A stretch of 64,000 nucleotides of DNA from Neurospora tetrasperma FGSC 2508 (Eukaryota; Ascomycota; Sordariomycetes; Sordariales; Sordariaceae): positions 359,373 through 423,372 of the forward strand of contig NW_009799099.1 of NCBI RefSeq assembly GCF_000213175.1. The letters are read 5' to 3'. This document shows positions 20,317 through 32,349 of this stretch, in pieces. A program made the position numbers and the translations under genes. Positions within the stretch are counted from its first letter, which is position 1. Each line of letters opens with the position of its first letter. The notes under the pieces were generated by a model. It worked only from the letters and a program-made list of their open reading frames with translations. It did not search any database and had not been told where the DNA came from.

Positions 20317-21718
20317 AAGCTATAAGGTAGCTGGGTTGGGGTAACGGGGTAACTGGGAGCGTGGTTACTACAAGCTAGGAGCGAAGGGGATGGATGCATT
20401 GCCCAGCAATGGACGACATCTAGCTACATCGTCGTTGTCCGAAGGGAGGGACTGTCACTTGTGGCGCTTGTAGGCGACTTTTGCTGGAGAAAAATTGCCT
20501 GGAGTCATCAACGAGCAAGATAGGTAGGTACCTAGCTGCCTCCTGCCCTTGGTACAGCGGAACATAAACCCAATCATAATTTTGTTGACTGCTCCTGTCC
20601 ACTTCCCTCAGATCTGTTTGAAGCTGAATCCTATTGGGTCGTTGTCCTTTGCTACCTCCGACTGCTTCACTGATTTCCCTTTATCATCCCCAACAGTGCG
20701 ACGTTTGCCTCGGCCCCTCATCCTCAAAGCCGTTTCCAGCGTCAACATCGGGCAACAGCCAACTGAACAAGCATGGGATAGGGAAACGAATAGCGACTCA
20801 ATATAGCCAAGCATGAATAACGGAGGTATAGAGGAGGATGGAGACGTAGACGGCGAGTGTCTGGCTGTGTGGTTGGTGACGAGCAGACATGGGTTCCTGC
20901 TGGCTTCGATTCCAGTGGGTCAGCGCTGTTATGGACGATGCTGGATGGAGAGCCGGAGTACTTCGCTTGAGAAAGACACTCATTTTTGAACAAAGAAAAT
21001 AATAATCTTGTATCTATTTGATCTTGCTGTACGAGGCCGGCCGTCTTCAGAAATACTTCTCTAGCCATGAATGTTCTGTCCAAATCGTTGAAGTATTGTT
21101 TTCGTCGAGTGACCTTTTATAAACAAAGTACTGCCGTCATAACATGCAGCGGGGCCTTAACTTTGTGTAGTCCACTAACGACCTGGACCAGCGCTACTCC
21201 GCTATCGATACTCGCACTAAAAGTGGCAGCGACAACGATAGCAGCCCATCACTTCACATATCCATCATTTTGCCATGGTGAATGAAGTTTGTTGCAGCTA
21301 TCATTACTGGACGTAACATTTCCTCTATTATCAAATTTGATCACCATTTGCCGTACAGCTGGCAGATGAAAGAATGCCGGGCATTTCGCCAGCCACCAAG
21401 CGAAGTTTTTGGAGATTGTTCTTTACCCGTTCCGTTCTGAGATGTCGCGGCTGAAAATCATCTGACGGATTGCTACTTCGCGAGTTCCAGACCGATGTTA
21501 CGCCTCTAGTCTACAAGACAACTGCTGCTGTCGCAGGATACGTCACCAACAAACGGTATCATGCCTCCGCACTAACATACGCTTCACTGTATTGTGAAGG
21601 AGCAAATTCTCTCTGACCATCATGTGCACCATTTGTCCCTCCTTCATTACGACCAAGCCCGCGTGGCTTAAACATGAGCAGTTTCTTCGCGCAATAGCAA
21701 AGATGCGATCCCTGCCTA
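20317..21718. other. Intergenic between array members G and H (convergent)
   Basis: These 1.4 kb between convergent genes hold no supported gene. A minus-strand frame at 20742-21083 (113 codons) lacks recognisable features. A TAGGTAGGTACCTAGCT palindromic stretch lies at 20521-20537. Confidence 0.4.
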
Positions 21719-22510
21719 CTACGTCACAACTTGGTCCTCAGCATCCTCCAACATCTTCGCAAAGTCATCTCTGTCAAAAGCCTTCGAGGCATTCCACGTC
21801 TTGCTCCAATCGGTCAGCCATCTTCCCTGCACTTCCGTTAACCCCTGACTATAGACCCATTCGCGGTCATCATGGCCAAGGTCGTCCTCATCAATGTCTG
21901 CCTCCCTCATAGCCATAGGGTGAACCTCAATACCCAACGTGCGGAGACAACGGCGCATGAGGATGTACTCATGCTTCTCAAATTTGGCATCATCCCGAAG
22001 GTAACCGCAGTAGAACAAATGAAGCAGCATGCGGTCCTTGAGTGAATCAGAGCGCGTGCCAAACCTGATGTACCGGGTAATGTAATTCCACAACTCCTGG
22101 GGGTCGAAGTCGTAATCGTCATCGTAGGCTCTCAGACCAGCGCTGAGCAGCTGCGGCATGGCCCATTTAATTCTGCCGTTGAGTATGGTGAAAGCATGCG
22201 CGCGTCGTCTACGCCAAGAACCAGGAGACTCCACGTCGGAATTGGCCTGGCCCTTCTCGTGAGTTCCATCAATGAAGTCCAGCAGACCGTAATGGTTGAG
22301 ATATAGTCGCACTATATACTTCCACTCCTCGACGTCACAGGGGCCGATAAGCTGTGGAATAGGTGGGAGAAACTCCAGATGCGGCGAGGTGTTACCACAA
22401 GGGCATCGGCCTGGAATAGGATTGGCGTCCCGTCAGTCCGCTGTCACTGTTGTGGAATGTGGAATAGACTTACTAGGTGAGGAACTGCCTGTCATTTGGT
22501 GATCCGACAT
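21719..22510 (-). CDS. Array gene H: long, inverted member of the three-block family, 242 aa
   Basis: Exon 1 is 22510-22474 (MSDHQMTGSSSP plus one base) and exon 2 is 22410-21719; the 63-nt intron has a GTAAGT donor, ACTGAC branch and TTCCAG acceptor, and the joined frame is exact. Block 1 is LEFLPPIPQLIGPCDVEEWK with YIVRLYLNHYGLLDFI; block 2 is RRRAHAFTILNGRIKWAMPQ; block 3 is DFDPQELWNYITRYIRFG. About 110 further residues follow, including SLKDRMLLHLFYCGYLRDDA and RRCLRTLGIEV, so H probably shows the fuller form of the family. A short Cys motif (CPCGN) sits after the intron. It is the only member on the minus strand and the most divergent. Confidence 0.75.
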
Positions 22511-23319
22511 CTTCGCGAAGGTCTATCGATGTGACTACGACAAGGCTTTCTGTGCTTCTCGAGTATACCTTTTGCGGAAAGGACGTCTGAATGTTGGGTG
22601 CTGATTGGGAAAGAATGGCCGTAATTGCGCCGTGAGGGGGTGACCGGACAGCAGGATCTGCGTGACAAAAAGCACACTCCGAGGTTCTCGTTTTCCGTTG
22701 TGGGAGAGGCAGGTATCGGAAGGCTAGAAGGCGAAAACGAAAAGGGCTCGAGTCTGGAGGTGTCCAACAGAAGAGGAGAAAACAGGAACTACGGTAGGCA
22801 GCCTAGTTAGGTATACCGGGAAGGGTGTACGTCAATGGGCAAGGCCAGTGAAGACGGCCTAGGGCACAGACTTCCAACAGCAGGTCTTGGTGCGTGCTGA
22901 GAGTGGGATTGAATAACCGAAGCCTTCGTATACCGTACTCACTTGCCGAGACCGCCGCGGATCGTGGACACGTAGCAGTCAAGATATCCGTTGATATTGT
23001 GTGAAAGAAAGCGATAACACAAGAGGAGGAAAAAACGGGAAGTGAAGGGAGGAGGGGCGCGGGGAAAAGGTGGCGAAGTGCGGCAAAAAAAAACAAATTA
23101 GGAGGGACGGTTAGGTGGAATTGTGGAAGGAGCGTTTGGCAAGTTACTGACCAGTTTGGAGGAAGGAGCAGCTATACGGTGTGAGGATAAGGTACTACTT
23201 CTACCTTGTAAAGTTACAGACCACTCACTCACCTCCCGTCTGAAAATGCAGCGCTATCTCACCTCAGGCAACACAGCAACCCAAGTCCTTGGTTCTCGCT
23301 ATTGTTCCCACGAACACCA
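22511..23319. other. Intergenic, upstream of gene H
   Basis: About 0.8 kb holding the promoter of H and the 3' region of the LRR-like fragment. An A-run at about 23085-23092 and short purine-rich tracts are present. No supported gene. Confidence 0.4.
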
Positions 23320-23931
23320 TCAAAGGTCAATCCTCATATACCGATCAGTCGGTAAATGTCCCCCCACATAAACCGAACGCAGCTTCGGCGGTGCCCCCAG
23401 TTCTGTCAGATTATGTGTGAGTACCGCCCGATAACCGTGAAGATCCCGCACAGCCGGATACACACCGTCCCTCGCAGCACGCGGGTATCGATCCACGTGC
23501 TGCTGACGGGTGTAGACGAACATGTCTGACAGCTTCAGATATCTCAAGTCTTTCAGCTGTGGAAGACACGACAGCTTTTGATCTTGCCCGAACATCTTGA
23601 CCCAGGCTGCATCGTCGGTTTTCCGAGATGCCATCATCTAACACCACTCAAAGTGCTGGAGCGTTTCTTGGTGCGCGAGCAGGATGGTGTTGATGTTGTG
23701 ACTTTGGCTGAACAAGCCCCATCCTTGGGCATTGAAAAGTCTCACGCTCAATCTATCGACGTCGAGTCCGCTGTAGAGTCGGAGCTTCCGAAGACGCTTG
23801 GTAGGCTGGAGCCATATGTAGAGTTCCTGTTCATGTGGCTCGACTCCTCGACAGCGCCTGGTTTCAGGTGCTGGGGCAAGAGGTCGCTGAACCAGGTACA
23901 TGTGGAAACGACACGAGGTTACTGGAAGCAA
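23320..23931 (-). pseudogene. LRR/F-box-type C-terminal fragment, copy 1, interrupted
   Basis: The minus-strand frame from 23931 to 23641 (ending LAHQETLQHFEWC) meets TAG at 23640-23638 and then continues in the same frame (MMASRKTDDAAWVKMFG...) to a stop at 23320-23322. The plus-strand relative at 34684-35319 is collinear across this point and has CAG (Gln) where this copy has TAG, the C-to-T change in CpA context expected from RIP. Shared features are WLQPTKRLRKLRLYSG, HNINTILLAHQETLQHFEW, CLPQLKDLRYLKLSD, FVYTRQQ and an ending like LGAPPKLRSV...LPTDR. The regular Leu spacing suggests the end of a leucine-rich or F-box protein, but no F-box is visible. A possible acceptor (CTTCCAG) lies at the 5' end near 23932, so earlier exons may be missing or lost. 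Confidence 0.6.
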
Positions 23932-25228
23932 ACAGCAGAGATAAAGTAAGGCAAATCAAGAGCACATTAGCTGAACAACAGCCCAAAGGTTGGCATGGTA
24001 AGTTGACGCCACGAGCCTGGAGAACATTGGTGTTGCGATTGTCAGCATTTGACGTTTTTGCTCCTGGGCTGGCCTGGTAGTGCCCACGACAGTATGGGGA
24101 AAAAATGAGACATGGTGCCATTGTAAGAAGAATGCGCCAAGTAACGGAAGTGAAGCAAATTGAGGTAGGTATCAAGAACAAAACTGCACTTTGGGAATGA
24201 ACGCTCAGCTATTGAGTGTCGAGTGCGTGATGAATGTTGGAAGAAGAAATGGAAGAGGACGAGACGGACGGAGAGGGCTGCGCAGAAATGGTCTGTGCTC
24301 AACTGCTTGTTTCCCAAATCCACACAAGGTTAGGGTTGTGCTGGCACCCCTGACACTAAAACCAACTTGGGTTCCAGGGCTCGGCTCTCGGATGAGGACC
24401 TTGCGACAGAAGAAAGGCAACCCCGGCACCGAATTCTGATCTGAGAACCTTATTTGTTGTTGCTCAAGAGCAACTTGACAGCAAATGGTCATCTCATGCA
24501 AATAGCACCATCCGATGTGTAGATCGTTTTGTTTATCAGAAAGTAAACAATGAGCTTCTGGCAGGCAACAAGCCAGTCCGCGCTATCCGATGCAAGAATG
24601 GCATCTGGCTCCACACGAACCACAAATTTCGAGGGGCCCTTGTGTTTGGCGAACAACGAGTTTAGCCAACCGTGGGCTGATATCCAACGAATGTACTTTT
24701 CGTGTCGTTTGCTCGTTCGTTGTTTCGTCGCTTCAGTTCGTCGCTTCCTTGTACGGTTGTAGCCGGACGTTTTACATTTTGTTCCCCGGACCGTTCAAAG
24801 TAGTGAACTGGACTGTCGCCCGCCTTTTCAGTTTTCCTCGCGGGGCCCCATTCGCTTTTCGTCCTTGTCGACCTTTTCTCCAAGGTCCCTTTTTTGCAGG
24901 GTACATACATCTGTTTACCTCGTCTACCTTGCCCCTCCCCCTTTTTCTTCAAGGACCCTACCTTGGTCTTCTTGATTGCTAGTACATCGTCCTTTGTTCG
25001 GCGCTTTCAACCTCTCGACTTGCGCATCACATACATCCAAGCCAACCTGCATCGCGCCGCATGAGCAATCGCAACCGTTGAACGGAAAACCCCAACAACG
25101 CGCCGCGCCCAGCCGTTCTTCCCGTTTGCGCTTTGCGCACTCAAACCCGGGACACCCCTCCCCGACAATCACCGGCGCCGGGCCCGAACCAAGACCGAAA
25201 CGAGAACAAGCGATCCGCAACCAAGACA
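23932..25228. other. Intergenic, leader/promoter of desaturase gene
   Basis: No supported gene in these 1.3 kb. From about 24750 to 24990 the plus strand is pyrimidine-rich, as expected for a fungal promoter and long 5' leader. No TATA box stands out. Confidence 0.4.
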
Positions 25229-27086
25229 ATGGAACACATTGTCTTCGCCCACGACCTCACCAGGGCCGATCGCGTGGTCTTGGAGACGTTGGCGACCGAT
25301 TACAGCGACCACTTGAAGGCGAAGGAGAAGGGCAATTCGGATTCAGCATATGCGTCGGCGAGCGATACGGAGACAGCAGGGACAGAAGAGACAGATGCAA
25401 ATACGAAGGGCGGTGTAAACAAGGATGCTGGAGGTTATCAAAAAGCTTCAGGTACGTGTGTGTTTGTCTGTCCAGCGCCGTGTTTCTTTCGCTTGAAGTT
25501 GCAGTCCACACAATTTGGAGTCGCAGTGCGGCGAACATCGTGTCTTTTATTCGTCGCATCGCATCGCGGTTCGGAACGGTCAACGAATTGGTTGTTCAGA
25601 TGAACCCCTGATCTTATCGTTATCGGACGGTGCGGGTTCCTGTCTCGGCTGTGACATCATGTCGTTGCCAAGACTGCAGGGTCCAGAGGTTCTGGACCGC
25701 TGGCGGCCGGCAATTCCCGCTCCAGTTGCACCGACACCCCAACTGCCCGCCGTGGTCCGGGTGTGGTTGACCAACCACGCTTCACCCACCTGACCATCTT
25801 CACAATTTCACATGAAGCCATCACTGACAATTGCTACTCACAGCCACCCGCAACGAAGCAGCCGTCACCCATCTCTCCGCCCTCAACGACCCCAAATCCT
25901 CCTCCTTCGAACCCTCCATTACCAACTTCTTCGATCTCGCCGACCTGCAATCCTTCCAATGGCTCCCTCCCTCCCTCCTCTCCGCCTACCAACAATGGGC
26001 CACCTCCCTCATCCGCGTACCAACCGACATTTTGATGATCACCCACCTCCTCATCTACTTCTCCACCACGGTACCCTCCGCCATGTATCTCCTCTTTGTC
26101 CGCTTCTCCTGGCCGCACGCCATCCTCCACGCCATCCTCAACGGCTGGTACGTGGGCACCTACACGCTGATGATGCACCAGCACATCCACATGCGTGGCA
26201 TCCTAACCAAGGACAAATGGTGGACGAGGGTGTTTGACGCCGTGTTTCCCTACGTCTTGGATCCCCTGATGGGCCACACCTGGAACTCGTACTACTACCA
26301 CCACGTCAAGCACCACCACGTCGAAGGCAACGGGCCGGATGATTTGTCTTCGACGATTCGGTACCAGCGCGATGAGTTCAGCGAGTTTGCCAAGTACGTC
26401 GGCCGGTTCTACTTTTTGGTGTGGTTAGACTTGCCGCTGTATTTTGCGCGCAAGGGACGGTATGTGCAGGCGGCCAAGGCGGCGTTTTGGGAGTATTCTA
26501 GCTATGCTATGTACGTCGCCATGTGGAACTTGGCGCCCGGAGGAGGGAAGGCGGTGTTTTGGACGATGGTGTTGCCGTTGATGGTGCTGAGGGTGGCGTT
26601 GATGGTGGGCAATTGGGGACAACATGCGTTTGTGGATGATGAGGAGCCGGAGAGCGATTACAGGAGTTCGGTGACGTTGGTGGATGTTGCTGTACGTCTT
26701 TCCCGCCCTCCCCCCCTCCCTGTTCTCTGTTGCGTACCTGATACTGACAAGCACAACAGTCCAACCGCCACTGCTACAACGACGGCTACCACACTTCTCA
26801 CCACCTCAACCCCCTGCGCCACTGGCGCGAACACCCCGTGGCTTTCCTCAAGGGCAAGGAAACCTACGCGGCCAACAATGCGCTGGTTTTCCATAACATC
26901 GATTACATTATGATTACCGTTAGGTTGATCATGAAGGATTACATGACGCTGGCCAAGTGCATGGTGCCGATTGGCGAGTTCCAGATGAACATGACGCTCG
27001 AGGAGAGGGCGGCGTATCTGCGGAGGCATACGAGGAGGTTTACTGAGGAGGAGATCAAGGTCAAGTTTGGAAAGAAGGCCAATTAA
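25229..27086 (+). CDS. Fatty-acid desaturase family membrane enzyme, 465 aa
   Basis: Three exons: 25229-25451, 25844-26691 and 26760-27086, all joins in phase. Intron 1 is long (392 nt, GTACGT...CTGAC...CACAG); intron 2 is 68 nt (GTACGT...ACTGAC...CAACAG). Histidine boxes typical of membrane di-iron desaturases are visible: MMHQHIHMRG (about residue 185), YYYHHVKHHHVEG (about 225) and YHTSHHL (about 370), the last split from the others by intron 2. Hydrophobic helices flank them. The N-terminal 75 residues are acidic and Ser/Thr-rich, probably cytosolic. Expected role: oxygen-dependent insertion of a double bond (or hydroxylation) in an acyl chain at the ER; substrate and position cannot be read from sequence. 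A typical fungal cytochrome-b5 extension is absent. Confidence 0.88.
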
Positions 27087-28231
27087 GGGGACTTTGAGTG
27101 CGAAGAAATGAGGTGATGGATCTAATGGGATGATGAGTGGTTTTGGTTGATTTGGGATAAATGGATCAGGATGATGATCGTGGTGCTGGATATTCATCTG
27201 GATCGTCCTGAGCGGGATATTTTAGCCCGAAAACCATCTAGACTACCTCTAGAATTGGGAGGTTGGGTCTCACGCCATAAAGAGCATCAAGGCTTGTATA
27301 GAGAAAGCGGAGTACTTCAGCGCAATAGACAGATAGATATGCCTTTCTGTTTTTGCTGGAATATCAGCACATTCCCGTCGTCGGGTGTCTTACTGGCAAT
27401 AGCTGGAAGGATGCGTCCCACGTCAGGTATCAAGAAACCGTAGAAACTTGCCACCTCCCGCCTACCCGCTGGAAGGGGCAGGTGCATGTGGGAAGTGGGC
27501 CGAGGAGTGATGAAAGCCAGCCAGCAGACACCTATGCATCAGGGTAAACATATAGCCTGTCGATTAAGAATAAACAACTTGAAGATTTGACGATGGGACA
27601 CGCGTTCACGAACATGATCACTTGGCTAAATCTCCAAAGCTGAATGAGTGATATGAAGACCTTAACAAAACAGGGGCAACATTTGCATCAAACAAGATAG
27701 CAGGGTAACTTCAGCGGGCTGTCATTCTCGCCGGTCGTCGACGGTGCTGGGATGCGGAGTGCCTGTTGCCAAGTCGGCATTGAACGGAAAAGTGGACAAG
27801 GAAGGGGACAAAGTGAAGACGATGGAAGTTGTGAGAGGTAGAACGAGAGTGAAAATGCGCAAGGAAGTCATTCCTGGCTTGAGGTGAAACCACAATGAGT
27901 GTTATTGCACTATTAGCTTCCCTCAACACCTCGCAGGTGCCCGGTCAGGAAAGACAGCATGCAACAACACCCACGTTTCCTTCATTCTCATCAACATTCT
28001 TCTTTCGCAGTGTGTAGATAACGATATTTACGATGTCCCCAGTCAACATCACGCGCCTGTTTGATTAGTTTCAATTTTGAACCTAGCCTAGGTACCCTCC
28101 CTATATACCCGCTGCGATAGGTACATGTACTCACCAACATGAAGGAACCATCGATCAAATGCCACCAGGGTCCGGCTTCGCCTTGAATCAATCTGTCGAA
28201 TGAATAAGAAATCCAAAACCCCGCTATACCT
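27087..28231. other. Intergenic between convergent genes
   Basis: 3' regions of the desaturase and the AAA ATPase. One TACCTCTA octamer at 27244-27251. A CCTAGCCTAGGTACC palindromic stretch near 28082. No supported gene. Confidence 0.4.
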
Positions 28232-31200
28232 TTACTTCCGCTTTCCAGAGTCGTCCTGCGGCGCAAAGTTGGCCGGGGGTAGCAAGTTGCCCTGTGGTGG
28301 TTGCCCACCAAAGTTAGCTCCGTATTGCTGGGACGAATTCATGGCGGCATATCCCATCGGTGACCCCTGCGCTCCAAGCATTGTGAGATAGGTGGTTGCA
28401 TGGGCTTGCTGAGGTTGGGAGCTATAAAACCCGTTGCTCTCCTGATGCTGGGAAAAGGGTGGAAAACCAGGATTCATCAAAGGCATTGCACCAGGCTGCT
28501 GCGTACCTACTACGTTCGGCGACGGCTTCATCTGCCCGAACACCATACCGCCAAAATTTGGATGCTGTGGTGGCTGTTGCCCCGTTTGCAGATGTATGGC
28601 CTCGTCGACGCGGTACTTATCGATGCGGTAGCCTGACCTCTCGGCCTTGGCTGAGTCGGTCTCGGACTTGATGCTCCAGAGATAGTGGTTGAACTCGTTG
28701 GATACCTTGGCCACGCGATCAAAATGCTCTCTCTCAATCTTGATCCTGCCCCCGGTGGACTTGTATCCTGCAAGCGCGACGACGCTCTGAAAGGCGTTTT
28801 GGATCTGGCGGCCATTCCAGACCGGGCCGATCTTGGAGTTCACGGCGCTTTGTTTCTCGAACAATGTCTCGGCGTAGGAGAGAATGTCCTCAACGTCCAC
28901 GTCGACCAAGTTGCTATCGACGAGCTTGCGAAGATGGGTCTTCCAAATCTTCTCGGCATACTTCCACTCTAGCGGTGGATAGTACAGCGGCAAGTGGATG
29001 CGCAACTTGAAGGCCTCGTCAAACACACCAACCCGGTTGGTGGTCAGGAAGAGGATTCCCTCATAATATTCGAGAACCCGGAGAAAAACTGCAGCGATGG
29101 CCTGTCAGTAATGGACCCAGGTCGAGGCTCTCCTCTCTTCGTTCAGGACTGAGGTCTTACCAGAGACCAAAGCGTTTCGAGCAATGTCCTGCGCTATCCT
29201 CGGAGCCAAGAATACGTCGGCCTCGTCAAGAAGGAGAACACAGTTCCATAGCTGGGCAAGCTGGAATGCCTGTTCTAGCTTCTTTTCAACTTCTCGTGGA
29301 GAAGTACCAAGGTCACCTAGGTATGCCGAGTTAGCTCCTAGTCGTTGTTTCGGTTGCTTCAAAAGTACCTCTACTGACCGCAAGTGATGGGAAGCAGGGG
29401 TCGATTATTTGCTTCGGCAGCGCATTCTAGATAACATGTGTTAGCAATTTCTGGATAAGCCCAAGGCGGACGGCTCTGCGCCGTGATGGATACCACTTAC
29501 GAGCTGTTGATGTCTTTCCCACGCCGGGCACTCCATGTAAGAGGATCGTGAGTCCCTTTCCTGCCATCCATTAGCCAGCGGACCACAAGCAACGGCAGCA
29601 ACAAGTTATTGCTACCCAGTTGGTAATGCACTTACCCTTGGCTCTTACAAGATCAAAATGCAAGCTGTGGGGTCCCCTGTGGTCGGAGTGAGACTCAATG
29701 AGGGACTGTACCAAGCGCTTATGGCCGTCGGGTAGCTGTAAGTCGTTCCAGGGCTCCCGTCGCTGATTCTTTTCCTTCATCATCTCTTCTCCGTCGTTAT
29801 CCTTGCCAATCCGAAGGCAGGCTGTGTTGTCAATGGACTCGTCGTCAGCGACAGGTGAGGCTAGGTAGGCAGGCCATACAGCCCCAAGACAAGTCGGTGG
29901 AAGGCAAGCTTACCCCATTTCCTCGTACGGAAAACAAACGCAAATACTCGGGCCGGCAGAAGCAGCAGATCCCCATCTTCAGTCGGATCGGTACGCTCCT
30001 TGTCCCATCTCTGGCACTTTGCCCAATCCTCATGAATCACTTGCTCTGAAAGCTTGGTATCCCAAACCGTGTCAATGTCGATGCCAAAGTCTATCTCGCC
30101 GGTCGGGGCCTTGTAGAGGTCAAGCTCGTCCAAGCCAGGTCGCCATCCCGGCATCTCCTGCAAGGCTCGTTCAAAGTCGACCATCACCTCGCTCTCAATC
30201 CATTCTGCGTAACGCGTGGCGTTATCAGGCACATCGGCATCCTTCTCGTGGAGCTTGGCACCGTTGGGTCGCAGGACCTGGTTGCGTCCCGTATATTGCA
30301 TGTGGCTAGGCCGGGTGCATTTGACAAAGAGCTTGCCGCGCTCTACGAGAGCCGACCGATCAACCAACTGTTCTCTCTCGGCCACATGAATCGGCACAAC
30401 GGGAAGCGACATGATGGGCAAGCGGCCTTCAAAAGGGTCGATCTGAATTCTGTGATAGGTCTGGACGTAGCGATTGTCGTCGTGGTCGAAATGGAAGCAA
30501 TCAATGACAAAGGTGTCTACCGAGTGAGGCGAGTCGCTTCTGCGGCCGCTCGATAGCGTCGTAGGCTCGTAAGTCGAGCCTCTTTTGCCCCCGGTACGCT
30601 GGATGACTTTCCAGATCTTCTGTGGGATTTCCTTGTCTCGAACGTAAATGAGAGATCGGGCAGGAAAGCAAAACCACAGGTCCGAGAAGTGCACTTGGTC
30701 AGCGTGGGGAATGATGGCAAGCGATGGCGTGATATAAAAGTCCATCAACCAGACCAATGCGCCCAGGTCCTCAATCAGCGCCGTGAGCTGGACCTCGCTG
30801 AGCTGATGCGGATCAACAACATTTGGGTTCAGCTCATCCACGGGCATGGCTGCATTCCATGCTTGGTAATAGTCGTTTTCGCTCTTGGTAGGAAACCGCT
30901 CAGCCTGAACCTGTTTCAGGTCGGCCAATCCTTCCCGGATATCTGAATCATTTTCAACAAGAAATTTGAAGGGCCTCGGAATGATAAAAGGCGTTCTCTT
31001 AGAGCTGCTCCAATTTAAGGCTGTATCGTGAATGTTGTAGTTCAGGAAAATTGAAAGGCTAATGGAGCGGATGCGAATGCGATCAGGAAGCTCTCCTAAC
31101 GGGAAACTCGGCAGTGCCCAAGGGTCTTTGTGCTTCTTGGTCGGGACAGCTTCGGGGCTTTTCAGTTTACCTCTAACCTTGACGGCGCCAGGAACTAGCT

Positions 31201-31690
31201 CCTTTCGTAGCGCAGGGGTGACTTCCTGCATGAGTCGCTTCCGTTGAGGCTGAGGATTCAGATCATCGGCAGTTGGTTGATGGCTTGGAATCTGGATTGC
31301 GGCATATTTGCCTAGTGAGGGTGCAAGACTACTAGCCTCCTTCCAAGGTACGACTTCGATCTCCCCTGTGGAAACACCAAGGCCGGAAGCTTCCGAGTCT
31401 CTGCCGGACCGCCCAGTCTCTTCCTTGTCAATGTCTGAACTGGTTTCGCCCATCAGGTTCGCTCGTAGACGCGCAAACTTCCTCAGCTCGGACCGGAGAG
31501 AGCGCCCAAGGGCATTGATGTCGTATCCAACCTCGCCGTCCACCTCGACATCCTCAATCAGAGAACTGAGATCTTGGCCCAGGCTGGCTACCTTCCGAAT
31601 AATCTCGGCCGCATGTTCGAGCTCCTGGTCTTTGGCTGTAACTCGAGGCATTTCCCCGGACGTGTCTTGCTGGTTCAATGGGGTAGACAT
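28232..31690 (-). CDS. DUF7025 / AAA+ ATPase, 1,027 aa
   Basis: Six exons: 31690-29914, 29821-29636, 29560-29501, 29426-29379, 29316-29161 and 29088-28232; every junction leaves one base and the total is an exact multiple of three. The N-terminal half has a coiled, acidic region, then DUF7025 (about residues 300-460; LIEDLGALVWLMDFYI, SLIYVRDKEIPQKIWKVIQR). The AAA module follows: Walker A HGVPGVGKTSTA (about 662-673), CGDLGTSPREVEKKLEQAF, Walker B CVLLLDEADVFLA (about 714-726), NALVSVFLRVLEYYEGILFL, TTNRVGVFDEAF and RIHLPLYYPPL. The last about 110 residues are Gln/Pro/Asn-rich and probably disordered. The family is large in fungi and its cellular role is mostly unknown; ATP-driven remodelling is inferred. 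Exon 4's donor is GTCAGT, slightly atypical. Confidence 0.92.
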
Positions 31691-32349
31691 CTGCTGGTCC
31701 TCGGAGTAAGCCTCCTGTTGCTTTCTAAAGACATCCAGTTAGGTATGTTGGACCAGGAGGACGAAAAAGGTGTTGATTCTGGTAGTAGGAACAGGGAAGA
31801 AGGGAAAAAGCAGGGCAGCCTAAATACCTACCCAGGACGGGAGGGCCGGTGAATGGAAGCACAGTGAATGGAAGCACAGTGAATGGGCGCCAAGAGGCAC
31901 GACCGTCCAACAACGGGAAGTCACCAATTCACATTGAGGTCCAATATTCCATGCACAGATTATACAATAACACCCACTCCCCGCTTCATCTCCTCAGCTT
32001 TCTTCGCCGCTTGTACTACCTCGACGCCTTCATATGCACGGAATTCACCACGGCATCCAACCACAATGCCGTATGAAGCAGGCTGGTGTATATCCATGTA
32101 CACAGCGCAACCACACAGCCGCTGCAGGCAGAATGATCCTTCACAGAAGGGCGTGATTGGCGAGTCCCCTCCCGCGTGCATTGCATAAGGTATACTTCTA
32201 GGTCCTATCGTCGTAATCACAATTTCCAGAAGCCCAAGGACCTGTGGAGGAAATCTCCTCTCATCACTCTCAGCAACAAGTCGATTCTTGTCCAAGAAAC
32301 CCAAAGAGATTAACCTGAAGTCTTCCGGCACCGGCACGCTTTGGCGATC
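31691..32349. other. Divergent intergenic region
   Basis: Promoters of the AAA ATPase (minus) and DUF7708 gene (plus). Contains three tandem TGAATGGAAGCACAG/TGAATGG-like units at about 31850-31889. A 140-codon minus-strand frame overlapping the DUF7708 start was considered and not accepted. Confidence 0.4.

Noticed and set aside
12077-22510. Reading the array as a live retroelement or its nested copies
   Set aside because: No terminal repeats, protease, polymerase or integrase sequence is visible; each copy has its own promoter-like leader and intron, so they are treated as host genes.
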